This document shows positions 26,710-39,854 of a stretch of 64,000 nucleotides of DNA, piece after piece. Position 1 is the stretch's first letter; each line of letters opens with the position of its first letter. Location of the stretch: NCBI RefSeq assembly GCF_015472005.1, contig NZ_BMAQ01000021.1:58462-122461 (forward strand). The letters run 5' to 3'. Under the pieces are notes generated by a model. The model was given only the letters and a program-made list of their open reading frames with translations, ran no database searches and was not told where the DNA came from. A program made the position numbers and the translations under genes. This DNA comes from Insulibacter thermoxylanivorax. Its GTDB lineage: Bacteria; Bacillota; Bacilli; Paenibacillales; DA-C8.

Positions 26710-28183
26710 TAACTTAATCGTACTGCCACTCCTTATTCCGCTTCTAACAGGTATCGTACTTATATTTATCAATAGACACCGCAAGCTCGTCCGCTGGGTG
26801 AGCGGCGTCAGCTCGATCATCAATATCTTCATCGCCGCATCCGTTGTGCAGAATGTCCGCCTGGACGGCGTTCAGATCCTGAACATGAGCGGCTGGGAAG
26901 CTCCCTTCGGGATTACCTTCACCGCAGATATGTTTGCGACACTGCTTGTCCTGACCACGGCACTCATCGGTGCTGCATGTATCTTCTATTCGTTCTATAC
27001 GATTGAGGAGCAGCGGGAGCGGCACTATTATTACGCTTTGGTGCAATTCCTGCTGGTCGGTGTGATCGGTTCCTTCTTAACGGGAGATATCTTCAACTTA
27101 TTCGTCTGCTTCGAAGTCATGCTGGTCGCTTCCTACGGACTCATCGTAATCGGAGGCGAGAAGAGACAGCTGCGCGAATCGCTCAAATACGTTCTGATCA
27201 ATGTGCTCTCTTCGACTTTATTTGTAACAGCGATTGCATATCTCTATGGTTCCGTCGGTACACTGAATATGGCTCATCTGTCGCAGCGGGTAGCGGAGGT
27301 TAGTCAGGGCGGTATCCTGACGGTGATCGCGATCCTTCTCTTGATCGTGTTCGCGCTGAAAGCAGGTCTCATCCTGTACTTCTGGCTGCCGGGCTCCTAT
27401 CAGGTGCCGCCCGCAGCGATCGTTGCCTTGTTCGGCGGGCTGCTTACGAAGGTCGGCGTCTATGCCATCGTACGCACATTCACGCTGATTTTCTATCACG
27501 ATCCAGGCATTACCCATACTATGATTGCTTGGATGAGCGGCCTGACGATGGTCTTCGGTGCGATCGGAGCTCTTGCTTACCGTGATGTAAACCGGATCTT
27601 GATCTTCAATATCGTGATTTCGATCGGTTTCCTCGGCTTCGGATTGTCCACGGCGACGGAAGCGGGACAGAGCGGCGTGATCTATTATCTGCTGCATGAC
27701 ATGATCGCTAAGACGCTCATCTTCATGCTGGCCGGACTCCTGATCAAGGCTGCGGGAACGGAGGATACGCGTCAGATGAGCGGCTGGATTCGACGCCATC
27801 CTGCGCTCGGCTGGATGTTCTTCGTCACGGCGCTGGCGATTATCGGCGTGCCTCCGCTGAGCGGTTTCGTCGGCAAGCTGTTGATCGTGGAAGGCGGATT
27901 GGCGGCCGAGCAATATCTGCTGACGGGGATCGGTCTGGCAAGCAGTCTATTCGTCATCCTTTCCCTGGTGCGAATCTTCATGAATGCTTTCTGGGGAGAG
28001 GAACAGGAGATTCACGAATCCGCCGTACAACCATCCAAGAAGGCTTTGGTGCCTGGGGCCGCCCTCTTGATCTTGCTGGTTTTCATCGGGCTCGGTGCAG
28101 AACTGCTGCATCCTTATATTGATCAAGCCGGAGATGTGCTGTTGAATCCGCAACTGTACATCGATGCGGTACTGAAGGAGTAG
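26702..28183 (+). CDS. mrpD: Na+/H+ antiporter subunit D (MrpD)
   Basis: 493 residues, the second antiporter-like subunit (NuoM/N type), with about 14 spans. Recognisable blocks: FNLFVCFEVMLVASYGLIVI with the conserved membrane Glu, ILYFWLPGSYQVPPAAIVAL, and AIIGVPPLSGFVGKLLIVEG. Confidence 0.95.
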   Translation: MSNNLIVLPLLIPLLTGIVLIFINRHRKLVRWVSGVSSIINIFIAASVVQNVRLDGVQILNMSGWEAPFGITFTADMFATLLVLTTALIGAACIFYSFYTIEEQRERHYYYALVQFLLVGVIGSFLTGDIFNLFVCFEVMLVASYGLIVIGGEKRQLRESLKYVLINVLSSTLFVTAIAYLYGSVGTLNMAHLSQRVAEVSQGGILTVIAILLLIVFALKAGLILYFWLPGSYQVPPAAIVALFGGLLTKVGVYAIVRTFTLIFYHDPGITHTMIAWMSGLTMVFGAIGALAYRDVNRILIFNIVISIGFLGFGLSTATEAGQSGVIYYLLHDMIAKTLIFMLAGLLIKAAGTEDTRQMSGWIRRHPALGWMFFVTALAIIGVPPLSGFVGKLLIVEGGLAAEQYLLTGIGLASSLFVILSLVRIFMNAFWGEEQEIHESAVQPSKKALVPGAALLILLVFIGLGAELLHPYIDQAGDVLLNPQLYIDAVLKE

Positions 28184-28190
28184 ATGGAAC

Positions 28191-28667
28191 ATGGCGCGAC
28201 AGATCGTACTGAATTTTCTATTGGCTTTCGTCTGGATGTTCCTGAACAGCGACTGGACTTTGGCCGGCTTATTCATCGGCTACGTCGTCGGTATCTTGCC
28301 GCTGGTTGTGTTTCGCAGATTCTTCGATCAGCCTCTCTATTTGAGGAAGGTCTGGGCCTGCATCAGATTATTCTACGTATTCATGAAGTTGATGATCATA
28401 TCGAATATCGATGTGCTTCGTCACCTGTTTCGCCGTAAACTGGCTATTCGTCCAGGGATCGTGGCATTGAAGACGACGATGAAGACGGATCTGGAGATCA
28501 CGCTGTTTACCAACATGATCACCTTGACACCGGGCACGGTGGCGATTGAAGTCTCCTTGGACAAGAGCACGGTCTATATCCATGCTATGGATATCGATGA
28601 TGCGGAGAAGTTGGCAACCGATCTCAAAAACAGTCTGGAAAGAGCCATAATGGGGGTGACACGTTAG
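28191..28667 (+). CDS. mrpE: Na+/H+ antiporter subunit E (MrpE)
   Basis: 158 residues with hydrophobic N-terminal spans and a cytoplasmic tail. The MnhE blocks VALKTTMKTDLEITLFTNMI and TLTPGTVAIEVSLDKSTVYI plus IHAMDIDDAEKL are present. The gene lies 7 bp after mrpD and directly abuts mrpF. Confidence 0.95.
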   Translation: MARQIVLNFLLAFVWMFLNSDWTLAGLFIGYVVGILPLVVFRRFFDQPLYLRKVWACIRLFYVFMKLMIISNIDVLRHLFRRKLAIRPGIVALKTTMKTDLEITLFTNMITLTPGTVAIEVSLDKSTVYIHAMDIDDAEKLATDLKNSLERAIMGVTR

Positions 28668-28964
28668 ATGATGGAAATGGTACTGTACACCGCTATGGTC
28701 ATCATCACCATCGCTGTATTGGGGATTTTCGTCCGCATCATAAAGGGACCCTATCCTCCAGACCGCATCCTTGGCCTCGACGCGATCGGCACGAATCTGA
28801 TTGCGCTCATTGCGATCTGGTCGATGATCTCACGGACTTATGTCTATCTGGATCTCATGCTGCTGATCGGCGTCATGTCGTTCATAGGGACGGTCGCGTT
28901 TGCAAGATTCCTGGAGAGAGGGGTGGCCATCGAATATGACCCAAATCATGAAAACAACGGGTGA
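28668..28964 (+). CDS. mrpF: Na+/H+ antiporter subunit F (MrpF)
   Basis: 98 residues, three spans. The block RIIKGPYPPDRILGLDAIGT is the family signature. The end overlaps the start of mrpG. Confidence 0.95.
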   Translation: MMEMVLYTAMVIITIAVLGIFVRIIKGPYPPDRILGLDAIGTNLIALIAIWSMISRTYVYLDLMLLIGVMSFIGTVAFARFLERGVAIEYDPNHENNG

Positions 28965-29352
28965 CTGGATCGTCATCATCTTCATCCTCAGCGGTGCTAT
29001 GATCAGTTTGTTCGGAAGTATAGGAATCTTGCGTTTCCCGGATTACTACAACAGGAATCACGCGGCAAGCAAGACTACCACCCTTGGAGTGCTGCTTACC
29101 CTGTTCGGTGCATTTTTGTATTTTCTATTCGAGACAGGCCATTCTGATTGGCGATTGATCTTAGCTATGATCTTTCTCTTCCTCGCTTCTCCCATCGGCA
29201 GTCATATGCTTGCCCGTTCTGCTTATCGAAGCGGAGTTCCTATGTGGGAGCACAGCGTGCATGATGTGTTGTACGATTATGTCCATGCAGAAGAACTGGA
29301 AGCACAGAAGGAGCAGCAGGATGGGCAAGCCAAGGAAACGGTGGAAACCTAA
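28936..29352 (+). CDS. mrpG: Na+/H+ antiporter subunit G (MrpG)
   Basis: 138 residues from the ATG of MTQIMKTTGDWIVIIFILSG, behind GAGAGGGGTGG and within mrpF. The signatures LFGSIGILRFPDYYNRNHAA and SKTTTLGVLLTLFG are clear. It has a longer charged C-terminal tail (~30 residues, rich in Glu/Gln) than the minimal family. Last gene of the Mrp operon. Confidence 0.95.
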   Translation: MTQIMKTTGDWIVIIFILSGAMISLFGSIGILRFPDYYNRNHAASKTTTLGVLLTLFGAFLYFLFETGHSDWRLILAMIFLFLASPIGSHMLARSAYRSGVPMWEHSVHDVLYDYVHAEELEAQKEQQDGQAKETVET

Positions 29353-29381
29353 TGCTCGGTCCTCTGTGGAGGTGTTAAGGG

Positions 29382-29771
29382 ATGTTTAGAACCTATATCA
29401 CGATCGGCGGCATCCTCGGCATGCTGTCGGTCGCCCTCGGTGCGTTCGGCGCACATACCCTGGAGAGGTTCCTGTCAGAACAAGCGCTCGACACGTATCA
29501 CACCGGTGTGGAATATCAGATGATCCATGCCATCGCCCTGGTGCTGACAGCCGTCCTCAGCAGCCATTCGGCGATCGATTCGCACCGCATCAAGTGGGCA
29601 GGGGTGCTGTTTACGGCAGGCGTTGTATTGTTCTCCGGCAGCTTGTATGCGGTAAGTCTGACGGGGATCGGCTCCTTCGGGATGATCGCACCCTTCGGCG
29701 GTTTCAGTTTCATCCTGGGCTGGCTGATGCTGGTGCTGTCGATCTGGCCGGCGAAGAAGCAGCGTTCATGA
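29382..29771 (+). CDS. DUF423 family membrane protein (YwdK-like)
   Basis: 129 residues, four spans. The family opening GALGAFGAHTLERFL appears here as SVALGAFGAHTLERFLSEQA, and the ending APFGGFSFILGWLMLVLSIW is typical. Function of DUF423 is unknown. The gene lies 29 bp after mrpG with its own GGAGG-like site, and could be read through from the Mrp operon. Confidence 0.9.
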   Translation: MFRTYITIGGILGMLSVALGAFGAHTLERFLSEQALDTYHTGVEYQMIHAIALVLTAVLSSHSAIDSHRIKWAGVLFTAGVVLFSGSLYAVSLTGIGSFGMIAPFGGFSFILGWLMLVLSIWPAKKQRS

Positions 29772-29980
29772 AACCTTTCATGATGATCAGCAGGAAAAGT
29801 GTCGCTTTATGGCGAATAGTGTTAGGGTTTATCCTGCGGTTTTCAACCTGTGCGCCTATGCATCAGGTGAATGCTCCGGGGAAGACGGAGCAAGACTAAT
29901 GATGAATTCCGACGCAGGAAGGTCATTCCATGATAACAAGAAGTTGTGCGGCAATCTTGCCGTCGACCAAAGGAGAACCC

Positions 29981-31579
29981 ATGAGATTATTGCAGATATT
30001 AAGATCGGTTATCCTGTTCCATATGATCATCACGATCCTTGCCGCTTGTGCGTATACACCTCAGCGAGCGGGTGACCGCTATGCGGATCAAGCGGTGCTG
30101 TGGCTCTATACTTCAGGAAGCGAAGAGGATTCGAAGGATCGATCCTCTTTTTCTTTGTATATGAAAGTGCCGGGGCAAGCAGCGCAGCTGATCGCTGAGC
30201 ACGTCCTTCCAGGCAGCCATCGTATCTATGAAAGCCATGTGCTGTTCATGGATGAAGATGCCGGTTTATATTATGCATCCCCCGATCAGCAGCCCTACAA
30301 AATAATGGATGGAATCCAAGCTTACGTCTACGGTTTCATCGATCAGGGAAGGCGGATCTTCGCGCTTACAGAGAAGCAGGAGTTGATCCTGAAGACCTTC
30401 GGCGCTTCGGAACGCATCTTGGCGGATCAGATCTCGCACGTCGTGCCGCTGCCGGATCGTATCATCGCCCTTCGTGAGGATGGTTCGGTGTACGCTTATG
30501 ACCACACAGGAGAGGGGCAGCTGCTTGCAGAAGGGGCCGTATCCGTGTCGGCTGCCTCCGATCCAGGCTATGCCGCTGATCCCGCTTATGTCTATATTCA
30601 GCGCGTGGAGGATGGCCTCATCACGGACGGCGAGGAGACGATCTTCCGCATCCCTTCCGGGTTGGAGGGAGCAGCCGCTGTGATAGACGGCGGAGAGAGG
30701 CTGCTGTATCTGAACCGCTATGTTCCCGAACAAGGCACAGGTTCACTCATGCTATGGGATCGCGGCGGTGAAGTCCGCCAGCTGGCTGAACAGGCGGGCG
30801 ACTACTTCTGGGATGAAAGCCGCCGCCGGATCTGGTATCTCTCTGATGAATACCTGCATGTCTATGATCTGAATGCCGAGTTCTCCAAACAAGCCGCCGG
30901 ACCCGTCCGCCACTATGCCGTATCCCCGTTAAGCGGCGCTGTTGCTGCCGTGCTGGCAGATGGGAAGCTGGTGACCATAACAAGCGGCGAGCAAGACAGC
31001 CGTTGTGACGGTGCGGCAGCCCCCGCGGAGCCTGTTGTTGTCCAAACGGAGGAAGAGGTGCGGTGGGTTGGATACTATGGCGAGCAGTTGGTCTATACGA
31101 CTTCCTCTGGACAGACGCTTCTTCATACAACGGAAGGCAGTGAACTCCTTGCGAGATTCAGCCATTGGCTCTATGATGACCGTTACCTCATCGGTATGCA
31201 TGAGGGGCGGATCACCGCTTGGGACCAGGAATCTCGCTCTACGATGCTGCTGAATGATGCCCACTCGTATGATTGGATCTATTACGGCGAAAGGCTGCTT
31301 GCCGAGGTCGCGCTGCGGATCGCTGATGTCGCTGGAACGTGGCTGGATGAGGATGGCATGCGCCTCGTCATTCGAGGGCTGGGCAGCAAGCGGGGATCGA
31401 TGCAGTTCGGTGATGGAGAAGCCGGTTATTTTACCGTGCGGTATGCTGCCAGGGATCACTTGCTGATTCGGCTCGCCGGCCGCCCAGAGGATCTCTATCT
31501 CTCCCTTCTCGGCGATGAGCATCTCGTGCTCACCGCTGCAGACGGTACAGAGCGTATATATAAGCGCGCAGTTAAGTGA
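29981..31579 (+). CDS. putative lipoprotein, beta-propeller-like, unknown function
   Basis: 532 residues from the ATG after AGGAG. A hydrophobic N-terminus ends in ITILAACAY, a good lipobox with Cys at about residue 23, so the mature protein should be lipid-anchored outside the membrane. The body shows irregular repeats of 40-60 residues with GxxxRIFALTEKQE, LREDGSVYAYDHTGEGQLL and GMHEGRITAWDQESRS, suggesting a WD/YVTN-like propeller. The C-terminal ~90 residues resemble a small beta-barrel (TWLDEDGMRLVIRGLGSKRG). No enzyme motif seen. Confidence 0.7.
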   Translation: MRLLQILRSVILFHMIITILAACAYTPQRAGDRYADQAVLWLYTSGSEEDSKDRSSFSLYMKVPGQAAQLIAEHVLPGSHRIYESHVLFMDEDAGLYYASPDQQPYKIMDGIQAYVYGFIDQGRRIFALTEKQELILKTFGASERILADQISHVVPLPDRIIALREDGSVYAYDHTGEGQLLAEGAVSVSAASDPGYAADPAYVYIQRVEDGLITDGEETIFRIPSGLEGAAAVIDGGERLLYLNRYVPEQGTGSLMLWDRGGEVRQLAEQAGDYFWDESRRRIWYLSDEYLHVYDLNAEFSKQAAGPVRHYAVSPLSGAVAAVLADGKLVTITSGEQDSRCDGAAAPAEPVVVQTEEEVRWVGYYGEQLVYTTSSGQTLLHTTEGSELLARFSHWLYDDRYLIGMHEGRITAWDQESRSTMLLNDAHSYDWIYYGERLLAEVALRIADVAGTWLDEDGMRLVIRGLGSKRGSMQFGDGEAGYFTVRYAARDHLLIRLAGRPEDLYLSLLGDEHLVLTAADGTERIYKRAVK

Positions 31580-31607
31580 GATTCACTTCGCTGCGCGCTT
31601 TTGGTTT
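31562..31607. terminator. terminator overlapping the end of the lipoprotein gene
   Basis: AAGCGCGCAG pairs with CTGCGCGCTT. The inner arms AAGTGA and TCACTT extend the stem, and TTGGTTTT follows. The stop codon of the upstream gene lies inside the hairpin. It could also serve the convergent small gene on the other strand. Confidence 0.75.
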
Positions 31608-31855
31608 TATGATGAGATGATAAAATCATCGATTTCATTCATATTGACGATATGCACTTGTTTGTCATCGACATGGTAAACAGCAAGATTACGGGATTCT
31701 TCGTCGAAATTTAAGATCTTGCACGGAATGTTCATCTGGACACCGCGGCCTTTGACGATGGATAGACGAACTAGTTTACCATGAATTCGTGCCTCCTCGA
31801 TCATGTTCACCATGTGACTGTAACTTTCGCTTCTGATGTTCTGATCGCTCATCAT
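31607..31855 (-). CDS. hypothetical small protein, SM-like/YolD-like pattern
   Basis: 82 residues from the ATG 6 bases after GGAGG. An N-terminal helix (SYSHMVNMIEEARIHGKLVR) is followed by five short strands (LSIVKGRGVQMNIPCKILNF, LAVYHVDDKQVHIVNMNEID). This alternation resembles small SM-like barrels such as YolD, but no signature is strong enough to assign it. It is convergent with the lipoprotein gene. Confidence 0.6.
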   Translation of the reverse strand: MMSDQNIRSESYSHMVNMIEEARIHGKLVRLSIVKGRGVQMNIPCKILNFDEESRNLAVYHVDDKQVHIVNMNEIDDFIISS

Positions 31856-32079
31856 GTGTATCCTCCAACTGTATCCTCCAAATGGGGCAGATTTTGTACG
31901 TGAGAAAAGAACTAAGTACAGTCGACCGGCTTGGCAAGGCGCGGACTGAACTTATCTGAAAGAGAATAAGCATAGAGTATTATATCTATTGCACGAGCGG
32001 ATATTCAAGCGTCGTCTACACGATCGGCAAATTCCTCTCATATGCTACATTAATCATGCAGGAGAGGGTGATGATCAAG

Positions 32080-32382
32080 ATGATCCGAATGGAGCCGATC
32101 GCGCTGGATGACGGGATCGTGCTCGGCATCGAAGTGAAACTTCCCAAGACGAATCTTGTGATGATCACAACGGATAAAGGTTATATCATGTGCGGAGCAC
32201 TTGATGTAGATCTCCTCAACAGCAGGCTGCGTGAACGTGGAATCATCGCAGCTAGAGCTGCCGGTGTTCGCACTTGGGAAGATCTCTTGGATAGTCCTCT
32301 AAGTGATGTGACGTTCGAAGCGGAGAGACTCGGTATACACAGCGGAATGAAAGGGAGGGATGCGCTGAGGTTGATGCGTTAG
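32080..32382 (+). CDS. yunC: YunC family protein (DUF1805)
   Basis: 100 residues. The start is chosen at MIRMEPIALDDG because it lines up with the N-terminus of Bacillus YunC; two nearer ATGs (32056, 32071) are alternatives. The core VKLPKTNLVMITTDKGYIMC plus GALDVDLLNSRLRERGIIAA and AAGVRTWEDLLDSPL is nearly diagnostic. Biochemical role unknown. In B. subtilis yunC and yunD lie near the suf operon, as here. Confidence 0.92.
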   Translation: MIRMEPIALDDGIVLGIEVKLPKTNLVMITTDKGYIMCGALDVDLLNSRLRERGIIAARAAGVRTWEDLLDSPLSDVTFEAERLGIHSGMKGRDALRLMR

Positions 32383-32398
32383 AAGGTTAGCGATGGTG

Positions 32399-32432
32399 AA
32401 GGCAATGCTTTGGAGATGCCGGGCATTGCCTT
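32399..32432. terminator. bidirectional hairpin between yunC and mtnA
   Basis: AAGGCAATGC pairs perfectly with GCATTGCCTT between the convergent stops, and could serve both genes. T runs are short. Confidence 0.65.
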
Positions 32433-32443
32433 CTGTTATGACC

Positions 32444-33517
32444 TCAGGATTCGAACAGTTTGCGCAGGTTCTCTTCGTAAGGGGCTTTGACGATCCCTTT
32501 CTCCGTGATGATCGCTGTTACATATTCATGGGGGGTCACATCAAAGGCGGGATTGAACACTTTCACCCCTTGCGGTGCTGTCCGTTTGCCAAACCCTTCT
32601 GTGACTTCTTGCTCCGGCCTTTCTTCAATTGGAATATGGGAGCCGTCCGGTGTGTTCAGATCGATCGTAGACAGCGGACAAGCAACGTAGAATGGAATGC
32701 CGTGGGCACGTGCGAGCACCGCAAGGGAATAGGTGCCGATCTTGTTGGCGACATCGCCGTTGGCAGCTACGCGGTCCGTGCCGACGATGACCGCTTGCAC
32801 CCAGCCTTTGCTCATCACATAACCTGCCATGTTGTCGGTGATCAACGTGACATCGATGCCGGCTTGCATCAGTTCGAAGGCAGTAAGCCGCGCACCTTGC
32901 AGTACAGGCCTTGTCTCATCGGCGTAAACCTTGAGATTCCAGCCGCGTTCTTTCGCTAGATAGAGCGGGGCCAGCGCCGTGCCATACTTGGCGGTGGCCA
33001 GTCCTCCAGCGTTGCAATGGGTGAGGATGCCCATGTTGTCTTGAAGCAAGGTCAGCGCGTGTTCACCGATGAGCCGATTGGTCTCCTCGTCCTCCTGAAA
33101 GATCTTGTGAGCTTCTTCCAGCAGAGCAGAGCGGAACGCTTCGGCGTCCGCGGAGCTGGCGGCCAAGTTATCTGCTAATCGAACCATCCGATCGATGGCC
33201 CAGAACAGGTTAACGGCAGTCGGCCGGGATGTGGCCATATAATCGCCGATGCGCCTGACTTCCTGTGCCAGACGTGCAGGATCTTCTTCCCGATCACGGA
33301 TGCCGAGATAGATGCCGTATGCGGCGGCGATGCCGATGGCGGGGGCGCCTCGTACGGCCAGTTCGCGGATCGCTTCCCATACTTGTTCCGGCGTTGTAAG
33401 CTCCAGATACCGGATCTCTTCGGGCAGCAGCCGCTGGTCTAAGAGTTCCAGGCGGTCACCTGCCCAGCGAACGGATTGCAGGCCGTGGTCGTCATGGCGG
33501 GAACTCGATATGGTCAT
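32444..33517 (-). CDS. mtnA: S-methyl-5-thioribose-1-phosphate isomerase
   Basis: 357 residues, the usual MtnA length, start behind AGGAGG. Motifs: [20 protein letters not shown], the catalytic Cys in [20 protein letters not shown], and the acid in [20 protein letters not shown]. It converts methylthioribose-1-phosphate to methylthioribulose-1-phosphate in methionine salvage. No other salvage gene is in the window and no SAM riboswitch was seen in its leader. Confidence 0.95.
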   Translation of the reverse strand: MTISSSRHDDHGLQSVRWAGDRLELLDQRLLPEEIRYLELTTPEQVWEAIRELAVRGAPAIGIAAAYGIYLGIRDREEDPARLAQEVRRIGDYMATSRPTAVNLFWAIDRMVRLADNLAASSADAEAFRSALLEEAHKIFQEDEETNRLIGEHALTLLQDNMGILTHCNAGGLATAKYGTALAPLYLAKERGWNLKVYADETRPVLQGARLTAFELMQAGIDVTLITDNMAGYVMSKGWVQAVIVGTDRVAANGDVANKIGTYSLAVLARAHGIPFYVACPLSTIDLNTPDGSHIPIEERPEQEVTEGFGKRTAPQGVKVFNPAFDVTPHEYVTAIITEKGIVKAPYEENLRKLFES

Positions 33518-33643
33518 GTTGTTAGGCCTCCTCTATGGACATGTATAAACATTGGTTCAGTCTTTTCGAAGCGGTTAACGTTCTTAGTATAGCCGATTCT
33601 GTTCGGCGGGAACAGCCTTGTTTCATTCGTCTCCGTCTTGTAG

Positions 33644-33766
33644 TATAATGGTAATTGCATTAAAAGCTGCATACTATGGGTGTGGTTATAATTTCATAAT
33701 CAGGGAGAAAGAAGCACAAAGCAGTGGTAATTTCTGTTTTGCAAGAAATTAACCACCATATTTTTT
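33644..33766 (+). ncRNA. candidate small RNA or untranslated transcript upstream of suf
   Basis: A TATAAT box at 33644-33649 (weak -35) is followed ~75-110 bp later by GTGGTAATTTCT pairing with AAGAAATTAACCAC, then a TTTTTT run at 33760-33766. No open frame lies between. The unit would give a transcript of roughly 110 nt ending before the suf promoter. This is only a promoter plus terminator argument; no known RNA family was recognised. It could instead be the leader of a longer suf transcript. Confidence 0.35.
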
Positions 33767-33794
33767 GCTTATTAGACAATTAGAAGTCTATAAT
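33765..33794 (+). promoter_or_regulatory. suf operon promoter
   Basis: TTGCTT and TATAAT (33789-33794) are separated by 18 bp. This puts the transcript start near 33801, so the downstream operator would be inside the 5' leader. Confidence 0.55.
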
Positions 33795-33807
33795 GAAAAA
33801 TAAATGT

Positions 33808-33843
33808 TGAGAATCAATGAGAATCAGTTTAGAATAATTCTAA
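33808..33843 (+). promoter_or_regulatory. Fur/PerR-family operator of the suf operon
   Basis: TTAGAATAATTCTAA (33829-33843) is a perfect 7-1-7 palindrome. It matches the PerR box TTATAATnATTATAA at 12 of 14 informative positions. Two further half-sites, TGAGAAT at 33808 and 33818, lie 10-11 bp upstream in the same orientation and resemble Fur half-sites. The cluster covers about +7 to +43 of the predicted transcript and ends 27 bp before the sufC start, so it would act as a repressor site. Which regulator binds (PerR, Fur or another family member) is not decided by sequence. Confidence 0.65.
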
Positions 33844-33870
33844 AATATATTTTTTGTGGAGGGACTTCAC

Positions 33871-34701
<831 letters not shown>

Positions 34702-34738
34702 TGGAGCGACCTAGAAGACTTAGAGGAGGAAGGATACG

Positions 34739-37690
<2,952 letters not shown>

Positions 37691-37727
37691 TGCATACAAG
37701 GAATGCATACAAGGAGGTTGGAGATCG

Positions 37728-39125
37728 ATGGCTAAGAAGATGCCTGAGCTCGGCGAATACCGGTATGGCTTTCGCGATGAGCACCAAGCGGTGTTCCAGA
37801 CAGGTAAGGGCTTGACCGAGGAAGTCGTAAGGACGATTTCCGCTCAGAAGAATGAACCGGAGTGGATGCTGGAGTTCCGCCTAAAGTCACTGGAACAGTT
37901 CAACAAGATGCCGATTCCGCGTTGGGGCGGCAACTTAGATGATCTTGATTTTGATGATATCCAATACTATGTAAAACCTGCGGAGAAGCGGGGAAGAACC
38001 TGGGAAGAAGTCCCGGCTGAGATCAAGGAAACCTTCGATAAGCTGGGGATCCCGGAGGCAGAGCAGAAGTTCCTCGCCGGTGTCTCCGCGCAGTATGAAT
38101 CGGAAGTTGTCTACCACAACATGAAGAAGGAACTAGAGGACCAAGGCGTCATCTTCATGGATACCGATACCGCGCTGAAGGAGCATCCGGAGTTCTTCCG
38201 CGAATACTTTGGTACGGTAGTTCCTTATACGGACAACAAGTTCGCAGCGTTGAACAGCGCCGTATGGTCCGGCGGCAGCTTCATCTATGTTCCGAAGGGC
38301 GTGAAGGTGGAGATTCCGCTGCAGGCCTACTTCCGCATCAACTCGGAGAACATGGGCCAATTTGAGCGGACGCTGATCATCGCTGATGAAGGCAGCTTCG
38401 TACACTATGTTGAGGGCTGCACAGCGCCGATCTACACGACGAACTCCCTGCACTCTGCAGTGGTTGAGATCATCGTGAAGAAAGATGCGCGCGTTCGATA
38501 TACGACGATCCAGAACTGGGCGCCGAACGTATACAACCTGGTTACGAAGCGCGCCGTTGCTGAAGAGAATGCGACGATGGAGTGGGTCGACGGCAACATC
38601 GGCTCGAAGCTGACGATGAAATATCCGGCCGTCATCCTCAAGGGACGCGGCGCGAAGGGCAGCGTACTGTCCATCGCTGTAGCTGGTAAAGGTCAGCACC
38701 AAGACGCCGGTGCGAAGATGATCCACCTGGCGCCGGAGACCACGTCGACGATCGTCTCCAAGTCGATCAGCAAGCAGGGCGGTAAGGTGACCTACCGCGG
38801 GCTGACGAGCTTCGGCCGCAACTCCGAAGGGTCGAAGTCGAATATCGAGTGCGATACGCTGATCATGGACAATGAATCGACTTCCGATACGATTCCTTAC
38901 AACGAGATCATGAACGATAACATCACCCTCGAGCATGAGGCGAAGGTATCGAAGGTTTCGGAGGAGCAGCTGTTCTATCTCATGAGCCGCGGCTTGTCCG
39001 AAGAAGAAGCGACGCAGATGATCGTCATGGGCTTCATCGAACCGTTCACAAAGGAACTGCCGATGGAATATGCCGTAGAGATGAACCGCCTGATCAAGTT
39101 TGAGATGGAAGGCAGCATTGGTTAA
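37728..39125 (+). CDS. sufB: Fe-S cluster assembly protein SufB
   Basis: 465 residues, standard length; start behind GGAGG. Blocks: [60 protein letters not shown] and the end [20 protein letters not shown]. Core of the SufBC2D scaffold. Last gene of the operon, followed by a terminator. Confidence 0.96.
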   Translation: MAKKMPELGEYRYGFRDEHQAVFQTGKGLTEEVVRTISAQKNEPEWMLEFRLKSLEQFNKMPIPRWGGNLDDLDFDDIQYYVKPAEKRGRTWEEVPAEIKETFDKLGIPEAEQKFLAGVSAQYESEVVYHNMKKELEDQGVIFMDTDTALKEHPEFFREYFGTVVPYTDNKFAALNSAVWSGGSFIYVPKGVKVEIPLQAYFRINSENMGQFERTLIIADEGSFVHYVEGCTAPIYTTNSLHSAVVEIIVKKDARVRYTTIQNWAPNVYNLVTKRAVAEENATMEWVDGNIGSKLTMKYPAVILKGRGAKGSVLSIAVAGKGQHQDAGAKMIHLAPETTSTIVSKSISKQGGKVTYRGLTSFGRNSEGSKSNIECDTLIMDNESTSDTIPYNEIMNDNITLEHEAKVSKVSEEQLFYLMSRGLSEEEATQMIVMGFIEPFTKELPMEYAVEMNRLIKFEMEGSIG

Positions 39126-39159
39126 ACCTTGATTATACGGGGTTTTTGAGAGGATTAGA

Positions 39160-39233
39160 GACGCGCTTGACTTATGTATTGCCCACACTTTTTTAAGCAT
39201 GGTATTGGGTATACAGGTCAAGTGCGTCTTTTT
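39160..39233 (+). terminator. long-stem terminator after sufB
   Basis: GACGCGCTTGAC pairs with GTCAAGTGCGTC (one G-U), enclosing about 45 nt with weaker inner pairing, then five T. A smaller AAACC/GGTTT hairpin at ~39124-39148 precedes it. Confidence 0.7.
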
Positions 39234-39279
39234 CTATTCCTTTGCAGGATAGATCCTTCTGCATGGTTCATTGAGATCG

Positions 39280-39785
39280 TCATTCTGCTGGAACCGTGTC
39301 TTTGATCGGCAGCTTCACGATGAAGGCAGTCCCTTCGCCTGACTTGCTCTCCACATCGATCGTGCCGCCGCATCTTTGCTGAGACGATCGACGATTTGCG
39401 CAAGCAGTGCAGGAAGATCCACGGCTTCCATCTCCAGGGGAAGCTGATCGACTTGGGCCTTGGAGAGCAGGTTGAGATCTTCCACCAGCTCGCCAAGCCG
39501 GATGACCTCATCCTGAACGGGAAGCAGTTCGATAGTCGATGAAGGGGAGCGGTTAAGCGCTTGGATACAGCGTATGTGATCATGAGAGCAGCAGCTATGA
39601 AGATCATCGTGCCGATCACCAATAACGTGATCACGGATATTGCATCTTCATGGGCGGTCACCAAATCGATATCCAAACCCGTAGACGGTCTGCAGGTATC
39701 GCGATTGGGCGGGATCGTCTTCGATCTTCTTGCGAATCCGGCTGATATGTGCGTCCACCGTCCGTTCAGAACACAAAATATTAAC
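39280..39785 (-). pseudogene. remnant of a two-component system (response regulator end + histidine kinase pieces)
   Basis: Minus-strand reading recovers, in order: the C-terminal winged-helix end of an OmpR-type regulator (LCSERTVDAHISRIRKKIED ... YLQTVYGFGYRFG, with a normal stop); a start codon with MKMQYP then a stop; a membrane span and HAMP-like start in another frame (ITLLVIGTMIFIAAALMITY); part of the kinase helical domain (IRLGELVEDLNLLSKAQ); and the last turn of an HATPase domain (GTIDVESKSGEGTAFIVKLP). The regulator receiver domain, the phospho-accepting His and the N and G1 boxes are missing, and at least two frame changes separate the pieces. It is a decayed, internally deleted operon. 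Confidence 0.85.
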
Positions 39786-39819
39786 ATTAGAGAGACAGGA
39801 GAGGCATATTTAGCAGAAC

Positions 39820-39854
39820 AGCTCAGTCTTGAAGCCGAAGACTGGGCTTTTTAG
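39820..39854 (+). terminator. orphan rho-independent terminator
   Basis: AGCTCAGTCTT pairs with AAGACTGGGCT (one mismatch or wobble), then TTTTT. No plus-strand gene ends just upstream, so it is probably left over from rearrangement of this junction, or acts on readthrough from suf. Confidence 0.6.

Noticed and set aside
32083..33517. SAM (S-box) riboswitch for mtnA
   Set aside because: The ~130 bases before mtnA on the minus strand show no S-box core or terminator; only a normal ribosome site was found.
39561..39854. Plus-strand open frame of 97 codons
   Set aside because: It is antisense to the two-component remnant, lacks a ribosome site and ends in the terminator hairpin.
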